DNA of 59,945 bases from Candidatus Acutalibacter stercorigallinarum (GCA_019112625.1 DXIW01000031.1:1-59945); one strand, 5' to 3'. Counted from the first letter of the stretch, positions 15,642 through 24,036 are shown. The notes: a model not told the origin generated them from the letters alone. Program-made: numbers and translations.

Positions 15642-17435
15642 ATGGGACTGTTTGGAAAAAAGGAAAAGAAGTCCCCGGCGGAGTATATCGCCGAGGGCCG
15701 GGCGCTCTTCGACCAGGGCCGCTACGGCAAGGCGGTCTTCGCGCTCCTCAAGGCCTCCGGCAAGGAGAACGGCGAGGGCGACTACTGGCTGGGCCGCTGC
15801 TACCTGGCCATGGATGAGGAGGACGGCAAAGCCCCCAGCAAGGGCGCCAAGCGGTATCTCCAATTCGCCGCCGACGACGGCCACAAGGAGGCCGCCCGCC
15901 TCCTGGCGGAGGTCTACGGCATGGAGGAATACCGCGCCCAGGCCGGGGAGCCGGAACCGCCCCGGCCCGCCCCTGCCCAGCCTGCCGTCCCCGCCCCCGC
16001 CCCGCCCGCACCGGCCCCCCAGCCGGTCCCCGTCCCCGACGACCCGGACGTCCTGTTCCAGCAGGGCGTGGCCGCCTACCAGGAAGAGGACTACGCGACC
16101 GCCCTGGCCCTCTTCGAGCAGCTGGCCCAGCGGGACCACGTGGAGGCCCAGTACAACACCGGGGTCCTGTACTACCACGGCCACGGCACGGCGGCGGACC
16201 CGGCGAAGGCCCTGTACTGGTTCCAGCGGGCCGCGGGCTGGGGCCACCGGGAGTCCCAGTACAACTGCGGCGTTCTGTACAAGGCCGGCCGGGGTACCGC
16301 CCCCGACCTGGCCGCCGCCCGCTCCTGGTTCGAGAAGGCCGCCGCCCAGGGCCACCAGGGGGCCCAGCAGGCCCTGGCCGCTTTGGACGCCCCCGCGTCC
16401 CAGGAGGAAGACCCCGCCGCCCTGTTCCGCCAGGGGGTGGAGGCCTACGACGCCGGGGACTACGAGACCGCCCTCTCCCTGTTCGAAGAGGGGGCCGCCC
16501 AGGGGGACCCCCAGGCCCAGTACAACTGCGCCATCATGTACGACAACGGCCAGGGCGCGATGGAAGATAAGTCCACGGCTCTGTACTGGTACGAGCAGGC
16601 TGCGGGCCATGGCCACCCCGAAGCCCAATTCAATGCCGCCGTGATGTACGACCAGGGCCAGGGCGCCCCCGTGGACAAGGCCAAGGCCCTCTATTGGTAC
16701 GAGAAAGCCGCCGCTCAGGGGGAGCCCACCGCCCAATTCAACTGCGGCGAGATGTACTTCCAGGGGGAGGGCACGGCCCAGGACCAGGCCAAAGCCCTGT
16801 ACTGGTACCAGCAGGCCGCCCAGCAGGGCCACAGCGGCGCCCAGCACAACTGCGGCGTCATGTACCAAAGCGGCTTCGGCACCCCGGTGGACCTGGAAAA
16901 AGCCCTCTCCTGGTATGAAAAGGCCGCCGAGCAGGGCAACACCATGTCCCAGGTCAACTGCGGCAGCATGTACCTGGCGGGGCAGGGCACACCCGTAGAC
17001 AAGGCCAAGGCCTTTTCCTGGTTCGAAAAAGCCGCCCGGCTGGGGGATGTGCGGGCCCAGTACAACTGCGGTCTCATGTGCGACATAGGCGCCGGCGTCC
17101 CCCAGGACCAGGCCAAGGCCCTCTATTGGTACGAGAAAGCCGGGGAGCAGGGCTACGCCGACGCCCAGTACAACTGCGGGTACATGTACTACCTGGGCGA
17201 GGGCACCGACCCGGACAAGGACCGGGCCTACGCCTGGTACGAGAAAGCGGCCCAGCAGGGCTTCCCCAAGGCCCTGCTGGCCTGCGCCAAAATGTGCCTG
17301 TGGGGCGAGGGCAGGGAAAAGGATGCGGAGAAAGACGAGAAGCTGGCCCTGGAGTACCTGGACCAGGCCGTCCAGTCCGGCGACCCCAAAGTCAGCGAGA
17401 AAGCCCAGCAGACCCTCATGGAAATCCTCCCATAG
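15642..17435 (+). CDS. Sel1/TPR-repeat protein
   Basis: A 597-residue soluble protein with no signal peptide. Residues 1-105 hold a degenerate TPR/Sel1 unit, followed by a Pro/Ala-rich linker (about 105-130) and then two modules, each opening with a TPR-like helix pair (LFQQGVAAYQEEDYATALAL and LFRQGVEAYDAGDYETALSL) followed by 36-residue Sel1 repeats: two in the first block, eight in the second. Most repeats read AQYNCGxMY...ALYWYEKAA, so a Cys recurs about every 36 residues. Sel1 arrays scaffold protein complexes. AGGAGGG six bases before the ATG fixes the start. Confidence 0.9.
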   Translation: MGLFGKKEKKSPAEYIAEGRALFDQGRYGKAVFALLKASGKENGEGDYWLGRCYLAMDEEDGKAPSKGAKRYLQFAADDGHKEAARLLAEVYGMEEYRAQAGEPEPPRPAPAQPAVPAPAPPAPAPQPVPVPDDPDVLFQQGVAAYQEEDYATALALFEQLAQRDHVEAQYNTGVLYYHGHGTAADPAKALYWFQRAAGWGHRESQYNCGVLYKAGRGTAPDLAAARSWFEKAAAQGHQGAQQALAALDAPASQEEDPAALFRQGVEAYDAGDYETALSLFEEGAAQGDPQAQYNCAIMYDNGQGAMEDKSTALYWYEQAAGHGHPEAQFNAAVMYDQGQGAPVDKAKALYWYEKAAAQGEPTAQFNCGEMYFQGEGTAQDQAKALYWYQQAAQQGHSGAQHNCGVMYQSGFGTPVDLEKALSWYEKAAEQGNTMSQVNCGSMYLAGQGTPVDKAKAFSWFEKAARLGDVRAQYNCGLMCDIGAGVPQDQAKALYWYEKAGEQGYADAQYNCGYMYYLGEGTDPDKDRAYAWYEKAAQQGFPKALLACAKMCLWGEGREKDAEKDEKLALEYLDQAVQSGDPKVSEKAQQTLMEILP

Positions 17436-17461
17436 CCCAACGCCCCACCCATCCAGCCCAC

Positions 17462-17493
17462 AAAGGCCCGCCTCCTACGCGAGGCGGGCCTTT
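17462..17493 (+). terminator. terminator of the Sel1-repeat gene
   Basis: AAAGGCCCGCCTC (17462-17474) pairs with GAGGCGGGCCTTT (17481-17493). Confidence 0.9.
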
Positions 17494-17624
17494 CCGCGCC
17501 CCGCCATCCGCAGCGGGGGAGAGGGTCCCAGCCCCCCGCCCCCTTGAAATTCCTATTAGCCGGGCACCAGGGCCCCCTTCCCCACAAAGGCGCACTTAGC
17601 CTTGGCCTAGCGCAAGGGGGTTCT

Positions 17625-17833
17625 CAAAGGGGGAGCGCCAGCTCCCCCTTTGAAATGAGATATATAGAATATCTTCCCCCTCCCGTTGCGGCAAGGCCCC
17701 CTCCCGCACAAACTAGAACAACGGGAGGGGGCAGGGGGAGAGAATCCTTTCTGTCATCGCTTTGCGATGACACCTCCCCCTATGGGGGAGGCGGCCTCCC
17801 TCTCTGAGGGAGGTGTCACGCCTCTGGCGTGAC
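17625..17833. repeat. stack of six inverted repeats in a 560-bp gene-free region
   Basis: The region 17436-17998 has no credible gene. It holds CAAAGGGGGAGC/GCTCCCCCTTTG (17625-17652), CCCCCTCCCGTTG/CAACGGGAGGGGG (17676-17731), then four adjacent perfect hairpins with 3-base loops: TGTCATCGC/GCGATGACA (17752-17772), CCTCCCCC/GGGGGAGG (17773-17791), CCTCCCTC/GAGGGAGG (17795-17813) and GTCACGCC/GGCGTGAC (17815-17833). It looks like a dispersed repeat of the REP/MITE type. Copies elsewhere in the genome cannot be checked here. Confidence 0.75.
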
Positions 17834-17933
17834 GGAGGGAGTACGAGTCAAGTCTCGCACACGCTCGGCTAACTCACCAAGCCCCCCAACCGCCCCGCCC
17901 CCGTGATTTTCCCGCCTCCAGCCCAACCTCCCC

Positions 17934-17962
17934 TTTACTTTTCCCGGGTTTTCCGGTATAAT
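17934..17962 (+). promoter_or_regulatory. promoter of prfB
   Basis: TTTACT (17934-17939), 17 bases, TATAAT (17957-17962). Confidence 0.65.
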
Positions 17963-17998
17963 AATCTCTAACTGCGAAGAAGAAAGGTTGCAAAGGAT

Positions 17999-19126
17999 AT
18001 GCTGCAATTCGAAGAACTCAAACGCCAGCTGGAGGAACAGGAGAGCGCCCTGGAGGAACTGGGCCAGGCCCTGGGCCTGGAGAAGCTCCGGGAAGAGGTG
18101 GACATGCTGGAGCACAAATCCGCCGAGCCCGGCTTCTGGGACAACATGGAGCAGGCCCAGAAGGTCACCCAGCGCATGGCCGCCTTAAAGGCCAAGGACG
18201 AGAGCTACCAGAAGCTCCGGGCCCGGGCCGAAGATTGCCTGGCCCTCATCGAGATGGGGGACGAGGCCGAGGACCTGTCCCTTTTGCCCGAAGCCCAGGG
18301 GGAGCTGGAGGCCATCACCAATGAGATTGCCTCCATGAAGCTGTCTACCCTGCTCACCGGGGAGTACGACAGCAAAAACGCCATTTTAACGTTCCACGCG
18401 GGCTCTGGCGGCACCGAGGCCCAGGACTGGGCCGAGATGCTCTACCGCATGTACAACCGCTGGGCCGAGCGCCATGGCTATACCGTTACCACCCTGGACT
18501 ATCTAGACGGGGATGAGGCCGGCTTAAAGAGCGCATCCATCCTGGTCAGCGGCGAAAACGCCTACGGCTATCTCAAAAGCGAGGCCGGGGTGCACCGCCT
18601 GGTGCGGGTGTCCCCCTTCGACGCCGCCGGGCGGCGCCACACCTCCTTCAGCTCCCTGGAGGTCATGCCCGAGATCGAGCTGGACAACACCGTGGAGATC
18701 CCCCCCGAGGACATCAAGATGGAGGTCTACCGGGCCAGCGGCGCTGGCGGCCAGAAGGTCAACAAGACCTCCTCCGCCGTGCGGCTCATCCACATCCCCA
18801 CAGGCATCACCGTGTCCTGCCAGGTGGAGCGCAGCCAGTACCAGAACCGTGACGTGGCCATGAAGATGCTGGTCTCCAAGCTCATGGAGATCAAAGAGCG
18901 GGAGAACCTGGAGAAAATCTCCGACATCAAGGGCGAGCAGAAGGAGATCACCTGGGGCAGCCAGATCCGCTCCTACGTGTTCATGCCCTACACCATGGTG
19001 AAAGACCACCGCACCGGCTATGAGACCGGCAACGTAAACGCCGTGATGGACGGCGACCTGGACGGCTTCATCAACGCCTACCTCACCGCCCAAAGCCAGG
19101 GCACCCTGGGCAGCCACAAGGAGTAA
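17999..19126 (+). CDS. prfB: peptide chain release factor 2, without programmed frameshift
   Basis: A 375-residue RF2 that ends translation at UGA and UAA. The stop-codon recognition tripeptide SPF is at 205-207 and the peptidyl-hydrolysis GGQ at 250-252, with GSGGTEAQDW near 136. The N-terminal coiled coil runs from residue 1 in a single frame; the usual CTT-TGA-C frameshift near codon 25 is absent (here LGQALGLEKLREE in frame). Autoregulation by frameshifting is therefore lost. The ATG at 17999 follows AGAAAGG and AAAGG. It has its own promoter and terminator. Confidence 0.97.
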   Translation: MLQFEELKRQLEEQESALEELGQALGLEKLREEVDMLEHKSAEPGFWDNMEQAQKVTQRMAALKAKDESYQKLRARAEDCLALIEMGDEAEDLSLLPEAQGELEAITNEIASMKLSTLLTGEYDSKNAILTFHAGSGGTEAQDWAEMLYRMYNRWAERHGYTVTTLDYLDGDEAGLKSASILVSGENAYGYLKSEAGVHRLVRVSPFDAAGRRHTSFSSLEVMPEIELDNTVEIPPEDIKMEVYRASGAGGQKVNKTSSAVRLIHIPTGITVSCQVERSQYQNRDVAMKMLVSKLMEIKERENLEKISDIKGEQKEITWGSQIRSYVFMPYTMVKDHRTGYETGNVNAVMDGDLDGFINAYLTAQSQGTLGSHKE

Positions 19127-19143
19127 AAACCGGGCAAATCAAC

Positions 19144-19177
19144 AGCCGCCGGAGGAAATAACCTCCGGCGGCTTTCT
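19144..19177 (+). terminator. terminator of prfB
   Basis: AGCCGCCGGAGG (19144-19155) pairs with CCTCCGGCGGCT (19162-19173), then TTTCT. The coiled-coil gene ends 36 bases further on the other strand. Confidence 0.85.
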
Positions 19178-19213
19178 CTATTATTATTTAATCGATTTGG
19201 AACAGGGGGGCGG

Positions 19214-19846
19214 TCAGCTGGCTCTTGTCCCGGCCTCCAGGGCGTCCACCCGCTTTTCCAGGGCGGTGATGCGCTCGGCGTTCATCACCACGCCGTCGGC
19301 GACCTGGGCGATCTCCTTCCCGGCCTTGGATTCCAGCAGCACGTTGAAGCCCCGGGCCATCTCCTCCCGCATCTCGGAGAACATGGCGGCCATGGTCTCG
19401 TTCTGCTGGCCGATCACCTCCGCCAGCTGGGTACTCAGGTTTCCGGCGATCCGGTCCTCCATGGCGGCCAGCTTGGCGTCCATCTTCTCATCCAGCTTGG
19501 TCTCCATCGTTTCGAACTTGGCATCCATGCGTTCGTCCAGCCTGGTCTCCATAGCTTCCATCCTGGCGTCCATGCGCTTGTCCAGCCGGTCCTCCATGGC
19601 GGCCAGCTTGGTATCCATCTTTTCGTCCAGCTTGGCCTCCAGCCTGGTCTCCATGGCTGCCAGCTTGGCATCCCAACGGGAGTCCATATCTGCCATCTTG
19701 GCGTCCCACCTGGAGTCCATGTCCGCCATCTTGGCATCCCAACGGGAGTCCATATCCGCCAGCTTAGCGTCCCACCTGGAGTCCATATCCGCCATCTTGG
19801 CATCCAGCAGCTGTTCGATGGCCTGTAAAAGTTGCTGATTCTCCAT
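19214..19846 (-). CDS. long coiled-coil protein with 11-residue tandem repeats
   Basis: A 210-residue acidic protein predicted to be nearly all coiled coil. Residues 15-58 are four near-identical copies of DAK(M/L)ADMDSRW, and degenerate 11-residue repeats (LAAMETRLEAK, DEKMDTKLAAM and so on) continue to about 140. Eleven-residue (hendecad) periodicity gives right-handed coiled coils. The last part, MREEMARGFNVLLESKAGKE to KRVDALEAG, is an ordinary coiled coil. The ATG at 19846 has AGGAGG eight bases upstream. No signal peptide or membrane span. Function unknown; a scaffold or phage-tail-like assembly factor is possible but unsupported. Confidence 0.75.
   Translation of the reverse strand: MENQQLLQAIEQLLDAKMADMDSRWDAKLADMDSRWDAKMADMDSRWDAKMADMDSRWDAKLAAMETRLEAKLDEKMDTKLAAMEDRLDKRMDARMEAMETRLDERMDAKFETMETKLDEKMDAKLAAMEDRIAGNLSTQLAEVIGQQNETMAAMFSEMREEMARGFNVLLESKAGKEIAQVADGVVMNAERITALEKRVDALEAGTRAS
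19673..19804 (-). repeat. four tandem 33-bp repeats inside the coiled-coil gene
   Basis: Four consecutive 33-bp units encoding DAK(M/L)ADMDSRW. Units 1/3 and 2/4 share base variants (GAGTCCATATC versus GAGTCCATGTC types), suggesting duplication of a pair. Copy number may vary between strains. Confidence 0.85.
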
Positions 19847-19868
19847 CCTCATCCCCTCCTTTTGCCCC

Positions 19869-19897
19869 AGTATACCACATTTCCTCCTCAAACACAA
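19869..19897 (-). promoter_or_regulatory. promoter of the coiled-coil gene
   Basis: Reverse strand: TTGTGT (19897-19892), 17 bases, TATACT (19874-19869), preceded by TGTGG (extended -10). Confidence 0.65.
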
Positions 19898-20009
19898 CCG
19901 CTACATCTAGTCCCCGCCTCCCCCGGCAGGCCGTTTTTTGCGAAAAACCCCGGGAAAATCAGAAATTTAAGAAAAAATTCCTTTTCTTTCCGCCCGCTTT
20001 GTGATAGGA

Positions 20010-20153
20010 TAGTCCCAGGCCAAAATCTAATACTACTCTCATTGGCCTCTTGCCGCTGGCCTCCCTCGGGAGGCAGACAGCCCCGTCTGGGCTTTTCCCG
20101 GGCGTTGATCGCTGAATCACGGGCAGCTCCCGTGGTAGAAAGGATGGTAACTG
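20010..20153 (+). other. structured leader upstream of the EctB-like gene
   Basis: The gap 19898-20153 has no gene. Its right half can form AGGCCAA/TTGGCCT, CCTCCC/GGGAGG and AGACxGCCCCGTCT hairpins in a row before the start codon. I recognise no riboswitch class. No clear -35/-10 pair is visible. Confidence 0.3.
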
Positions 20154-21428
20154 ATGAGCACTTCCATGAACACCCAGCCCTTCGAGGAGTACGAGTCCCA
20201 GGTGCGCTCCTACTGCCGCAACTTCCCCACGGTATTCACCACCGCCAAGGGGTCCTTCCTCTACGACGAGGACGGGAAAGAGTACATCGACTTCTTCTGC
20301 GGCGCAGGCGGCCTCAACTACGGCCACAACAACGAGTATATCAAAGGAAAGGTACTGGAGTACCTGCAGAGCGACGGCGTGATGCACGCCCTGGACATGT
20401 ACACCGCCCCCAAGCGGGAGTTTCTGGAATTCTACGAAGAGAAGATCTTAAAGCCCCGGGGCCTCAACTATAAGATCCAATTCCCCGGCCCCACGGGCAC
20501 CAACGCGGTGGAGGCCGCCCTCAAGCTGGCCCGCAAGGTAACGGGGCGCAACAACGTCTTTGCCATGATGGGGGGCTTCCACGGCATGACCCTGGGCTCC
20601 CTGGCCCTCACCACCGACGCCTCCTCCCGGGCCGGGGCAGGGGTGCCCCTCTACAACGTCACCCACATCCCCGCGCCCTATATGTTCCCCGAGCTGGACA
20701 CCATCCACTACATGGAGACCCTCCTCACCGACGACCACTCCGGGGTGGAGAAGCCCGCGGCCATCGTCCTGGAGACTGTCCAGGCCGACGGCGGCATCAA
20801 CCCCTTCCCCGTGGAGTGGCTCCAGCGGGTCCGGGCCCTGTGTGACAAGTACGACATCCTGATGGTGGTAGACGACATCCAGGTGGGCTGCGCCCGCACC
20901 GGCTGGTTCTTCTCCTTCGAGCGCGCCGGCATCGTGCCGGACATCGTCACCCAGTCCAAATCCATCGGCGGCTACGGCATGCCCTTCGCCCTGGTGCTCA
21001 TCAAGCCCGAGCTGGACATCTGGTCCCCCGGCGAGCACAACGGCACCTTCCGGGGCTACCAGCTCTCCATGGTGGCGGCCAAGGCCGGCCTGGAGGTCAT
21101 GCTGAACGAGCACGTGGAGGACAAGGTCCGCGGCCAGGAGAAGATCATCGCCCAGTACATGGACGAGATCACCGCCCTGGACCCCGCCCGGGTGCGCACC
21201 CGGGGCATCGGCTTTATCTGGGGCGTAGACCTGTACCACTGCGACCCGGAGGGCAAAGCCTCCAAGCAGGTGCTGGACCTGTGCTTCCAGAACGGCCTCA
21301 TTGTGGAGCGCGTGGGCCGGGGCAACGCCGTGGTCAAGGTCATGCCCGACCTGCTCATCGACGAAGCCACCCTCCGCCGGGGCCTGGACATCCTGAAAAG
21401 CGCCGTGGCCCAGGTGCTGGGCAAGTAA
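20154..21428 (+). CDS. EctB-like diaminobutyrate--2-oxoglutarate aminotransferase
   Basis: A 424-residue class-III PLP aminotransferase. Visible: FPGPTGTNAVEAALKLARK, GGFHGMTLGSLALT, VVDDIQVGCARTGWFF with the PLP-pyridine Asp, and Lys269 in QSKSIGGYGMPFA as Schiff-base lysine. The full-length match is to EctB/DABA aminotransferases, which make 2,4-diaminobutyrate from aspartate semialdehyde. There is no ectA or ectC beside it, so ectoine synthesis is unlikely here. It precedes an SGNH protein and an MBOAT. A strong hairpin (21452-21477) separates it from them. Confidence 0.85.
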   Translation: MSTSMNTQPFEEYESQVRSYCRNFPTVFTTAKGSFLYDEDGKEYIDFFCGAGGLNYGHNNEYIKGKVLEYLQSDGVMHALDMYTAPKREFLEFYEEKILKPRGLNYKIQFPGPTGTNAVEAALKLARKVTGRNNVFAMMGGFHGMTLGSLALTTDASSRAGAGVPLYNVTHIPAPYMFPELDTIHYMETLLTDDHSGVEKPAAIVLETVQADGGINPFPVEWLQRVRALCDKYDILMVVDDIQVGCARTGWFFSFERAGIVPDIVTQSKSIGGYGMPFALVLIKPELDIWSPGEHNGTFRGYQLSMVAAKAGLEVMLNEHVEDKVRGQEKIIAQYMDEITALDPARVRTRGIGFIWGVDLYHCDPEGKASKQVLDLCFQNGLIVERVGRGNAVVKVMPDLLIDEATLRRGLDILKSAVAQVLGK

Positions 21429-21451
21429 CACAGTAAAACAAGAGAGAAAGC

Positions 21452-21477
21452 GGCCCGCAGGGGAGACCTTGCGGGCC
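21452..21477 (+). terminator. hairpin after the EctB-like gene (weak terminator)
   Basis: GGCCCGCAGGG (21452-21462) pairs with CCTTGCGGGCC (21467-21477) over a 4-base loop. Only two Ts follow (after one C), so read-through into the next gene is likely. Confidence 0.5.
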
Positions 21478-21481
21478 CTTC

Positions 21482-22543
21482 GTGATAGAAAAGGGGGAAA
21501 CCGCCATCCGAAGCTGGAAAAAAGAGCTCCTGGGATTTGTATGCTGCCTCCTGGCGCTGGTGATCTTCTGCGCCGGGGCCTCCGCCGTGGTGCTGCCCAA
21601 GCGGTACGACTACGGCTCCACCTGGGACATGTATCTCAAAGAGGAGGAGGACACCATCGACGTCATGTTCTTCGGCTCCTCCCTGGCCTACTGCGACGTG
21701 GTGCCCGCCACCATCTACCAGGGGACCGGCATCACCTCCTACGTTATGGCCGGCCCAGAGCAGACCATGCCCATCACCTACCGGTACCTCCGGCAGGCCT
21801 GCAAGACCCAAAGCCCCCAGGTGGTATTTATCGAGGCCACGGGTATGTTCTACCCGGCCCACAGCCGCTCCACCGCCGTCAACATCTGCTATATGCCCTG
21901 GAGCCTGGACCGCCTGGCCCTCACCTTCCAGGTGGCCGAGCCCTCCGAGTGGCCGGGGCTCCTGTTCCCCCTGTACTCCTACCACAGCCGGTGGACGGAG
22001 CTCACCTGGCAGGAGGTGGGGGAGGGCCTCTTCGGCTACGGCCCCGACGACCTGGCGGGCTATACCTTCCTGGAACAGGTCTACCCGGTGACAGCCTTCA
22101 CCCAGCGGGACATGGGCAGCCACCCCGAGGCCTACCAGCAGAGCCTCCAGGCCGTGGAGGATATCCTCGCCTTCTGTGAGGAGGAGGGCATCCGGGCCGT
22201 GTTCTACCTGGCCCCCACCGCCGAGCCCCTCACCGGGGAGGAGCTCTCCCGGCTGGAGACGGACCTCGCCGCCCGGGGCGGGGAGCTCTGGGACTGCAAC
22301 CAGGACGTGGACGCCCTGGGCCTGGACCTGTCCGTGGACTTTTTCGACGCCGACCACTTCAACTACCGGGGCGCGGAGAAATTCTCCCGCTGCCTGGGGG
22401 AGCACCTGCTGTCCCTGGGCCTTACCCCCACCGAAGGGGAGGACGAAGCCCTCTGGCAGCAGCGGGTAGAGCACTTCACCACCCTGCGGGACGAAGCCGA
22501 TGAGAAGCCCATCCAGCTCAGCGGCGCCGCCCTGCAGCAGTAA
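21482..22543 (+). CDS. membrane-anchored SGNH-type protein (AlgJ/AlgX/DltD-like)
   Basis: A 353-residue protein with one N-terminal membrane span (about 16-38) and an extracellular domain. Catalytic candidates are the serine block FFGSSLAYCD (Ser66/Ser67) and DADH at 289-292, the usual SGNH serine and Asp-His elements. Together with the adjacent MBOAT it should move an acyl group to an exported polymer. The GTG at 21482 has no ribosome site; the only good one (AAGGGGG, 21491-21497) lies eight bases before an ATC codon at 21506, so the true start may be this rare codon. Confidence 0.8.
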   Translation: MIEKGETAIRSWKKELLGFVCCLLALVIFCAGASAVVLPKRYDYGSTWDMYLKEEEDTIDVMFFGSSLAYCDVVPATIYQGTGITSYVMAGPEQTMPITYRYLRQACKTQSPQVVFIEATGMFYPAHSRSTAVNICYMPWSLDRLALTFQVAEPSEWPGLLFPLYSYHSRWTELTWQEVGEGLFGYGPDDLAGYTFLEQVYPVTAFTQRDMGSHPEAYQQSLQAVEDILAFCEEEGIRAVFYLAPTAEPLTGEELSRLETDLAARGGELWDCNQDVDALGLDLSVDFFDADHFNYRGAEKFSRCLGEHLLSLGLTPTEGEDEALWQQRVEHFTTLRDEADEKPIQLSGAALQQ

Positions 22544-22566
22544 CGGGACAGAAAGGAGCGGACGCT

Positions 22567-24036
22567 TTGAATTTCAATTCCATCCAATACCTGCTGTTCC
22601 TGGGGCTCAACCTGTTGGTCTATTACCTGCTGCCCCGCCGCGCCCGGAACGTCCAGCTGCTGCTGGCCAGCTATTTCTTCTACATGTGCTGGAACCCCGC
22701 CTACGCCCTGCTCATGCTGTTCTCCACCGCCGTCACCTACGGCTGCGGCCTGCTGGTAGGCAACGCGGTGTGGGGCAAGCGGCGGCTCTGGGTGGCCCTC
22801 AGCCTCCTCCTCAACCTGGGGGTGCTGTTCTTCTTCAAGTATTACAACTTCGCCGCGGGCCTTTTGTCCGACGCGGTCCACGCCGCTGGCCTGGGCCTGG
22901 ACGTGCCCCTGCTGGACGTGCTCCTGCCCGTGGGCATCTCCTTCTACACCTTCCAGGCCCTGGGCTACACCATCGATGTCTACCGCGAGGACGTGGAGGC
23001 GGAGAAGAGCTTTATCGATTACGCTTTATTCATCTCCTTCTTCCCCCAGCTGGTGGCCGGCCCCATCGAGCGCTCCGGCCACATCCTCCACCAGCTCAAG
23101 GAGTACCACCCCTTCCGCTACGAGAACATCAAGACCGGCATCTATCCGGTGCTGTGGGGCCTGTTCAAAAAGGTGGTCATCGCCGACAATATGGCGGTAT
23201 TGGTCAACAATGTCTACAATAACCCCCAAAGCCAGGGGGGAGGCGCCTTCCTGGTGGCCACCGTGGCCTTTGCCTTCCAGATTTACTGCGATTTCTCCGC
23301 CTACTCCGACATCGCCCGGGGCTCCGCCAAAATGCTGGGCTTCCGCCTTATGGAGAACTTCGACTGCCCCTACTTCGCCACCTCCATCCAGGATTTCTGG
23401 CGGCGCTGGCACATCTCCCTGTCCAGCTGGTTCAAGGACTACCTCTACTTCCCCCTGGGCGGCAGCCGGAAGGGCAAGGCCCGCACCTGCCTCAACGTGA
23501 TGATCGTGTTCTTTGTCAGCGGCCTGTGGCACGGGGCGGCCCTCACCTTTGTGGCCTGGGGCCTCCTCAACGGCCTGTACCAGGTGGTGTCCAAGCTCAT
23601 CGACCCCCTGCGGCAGAAGCTCCTGTCCCGCCTCCCCATCCGGCGGGAGGGCGCCCCCTACCGGTGCTTCCAGGTGGCGGTCACCTTTGTGCTCACCTGT
23701 ATCGCCTGGGTGCTGTTCCGGGCCAACTCCCTCCCCGATGCCCTCACCGCCTACCAGGCCATCTGTTCCATCCCGGTGTGGGGCTTCGGCACCGCCCGGC
23801 TGGAGTTTTCCGGCCACACCCTGGGCCTGCCCGTGGCCGCCCTGGTGGTGGCCCTCTGCGCCCTGCTCCTGGGGGTCATGGACTGGCTCATCCACAGCAA
23901 AAACCTCTTCCAGCGGCTGGACCGCACCGTGGCCCTCCGCTACGCGGGCTATTTCCTGCTGGCAGCGGCCATCCTGCTCTTCGGCTCCTACGGCGAGGGC
24001 TACGACCCCCAGGCCTTCGTCTACTTCCAATTCTGA
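22567..24036 (+). CDS. MBOAT-family O-acyltransferase (AlgI/DltB-like)
   Basis: A 489-residue membrane protein with about eleven spans. MBOAT signatures: RRWHISLSSWFKDYLYFPLG with His282, and the catalytic histidine His322 in SGLWHGA. MBOAT proteins of this group pass acyl groups across the membrane to polysaccharides or teichoic acids, working with an SGNH/DltD-like partner, here the preceding gene. It uses a TTG start at 22567 with AAAGGAG eight bases upstream. Neither a DltA ligase nor a carrier protein is nearby. Confidence 0.9.
   Translation: MNFNSIQYLLFLGLNLLVYYLLPRRARNVQLLLASYFFYMCWNPAYALLMLFSTAVTYGCGLLVGNAVWGKRRLWVALSLLLNLGVLFFFKYYNFAAGLLSDAVHAAGLGLDVPLLDVLLPVGISFYTFQALGYTIDVYREDVEAEKSFIDYALFISFFPQLVAGPIERSGHILHQLKEYHPFRYENIKTGIYPVLWGLFKKVVIADNMAVLVNNVYNNPQSQGGGAFLVATVAFAFQIYCDFSAYSDIARGSAKMLGFRLMENFDCPYFATSIQDFWRRWHISLSSWFKDYLYFPLGGSRKGKARTCLNVMIVFFVSGLWHGAALTFVAWGLLNGLYQVVSKLIDPLRQKLLSRLPIRREGAPYRCFQVAVTFVLTCIAWVLFRANSLPDALTAYQAICSIPVWGFGTARLEFSGHTLGLPVAALVVALCALLLGVMDWLIHSKNLFQRLDRTVALRYAGYFLLAAAILLFGSYGEGYDPQAFVYFQF

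Noticed and set aside
15537-16868. A 443-residue reverse-strand gene opposite the Sel1 gene
   Set aside because: Low-complexity mirror of the repeats; no ribosome site or family features.
18040-18110. Programmed frameshift site in prfB
   Set aside because: No CTTTGA and no in-frame stop; the N-terminal region is continuous in one frame.
19673-19804. CRISPR array
   Set aside because: The 33-bp units are contiguous with no spacers and encode an 11-residue coiled-coil repeat.
20010-20153. Known riboswitch upstream of the EctB-like gene
   Set aside because: Several hairpins are present, but I could not match any conserved core of a known class.
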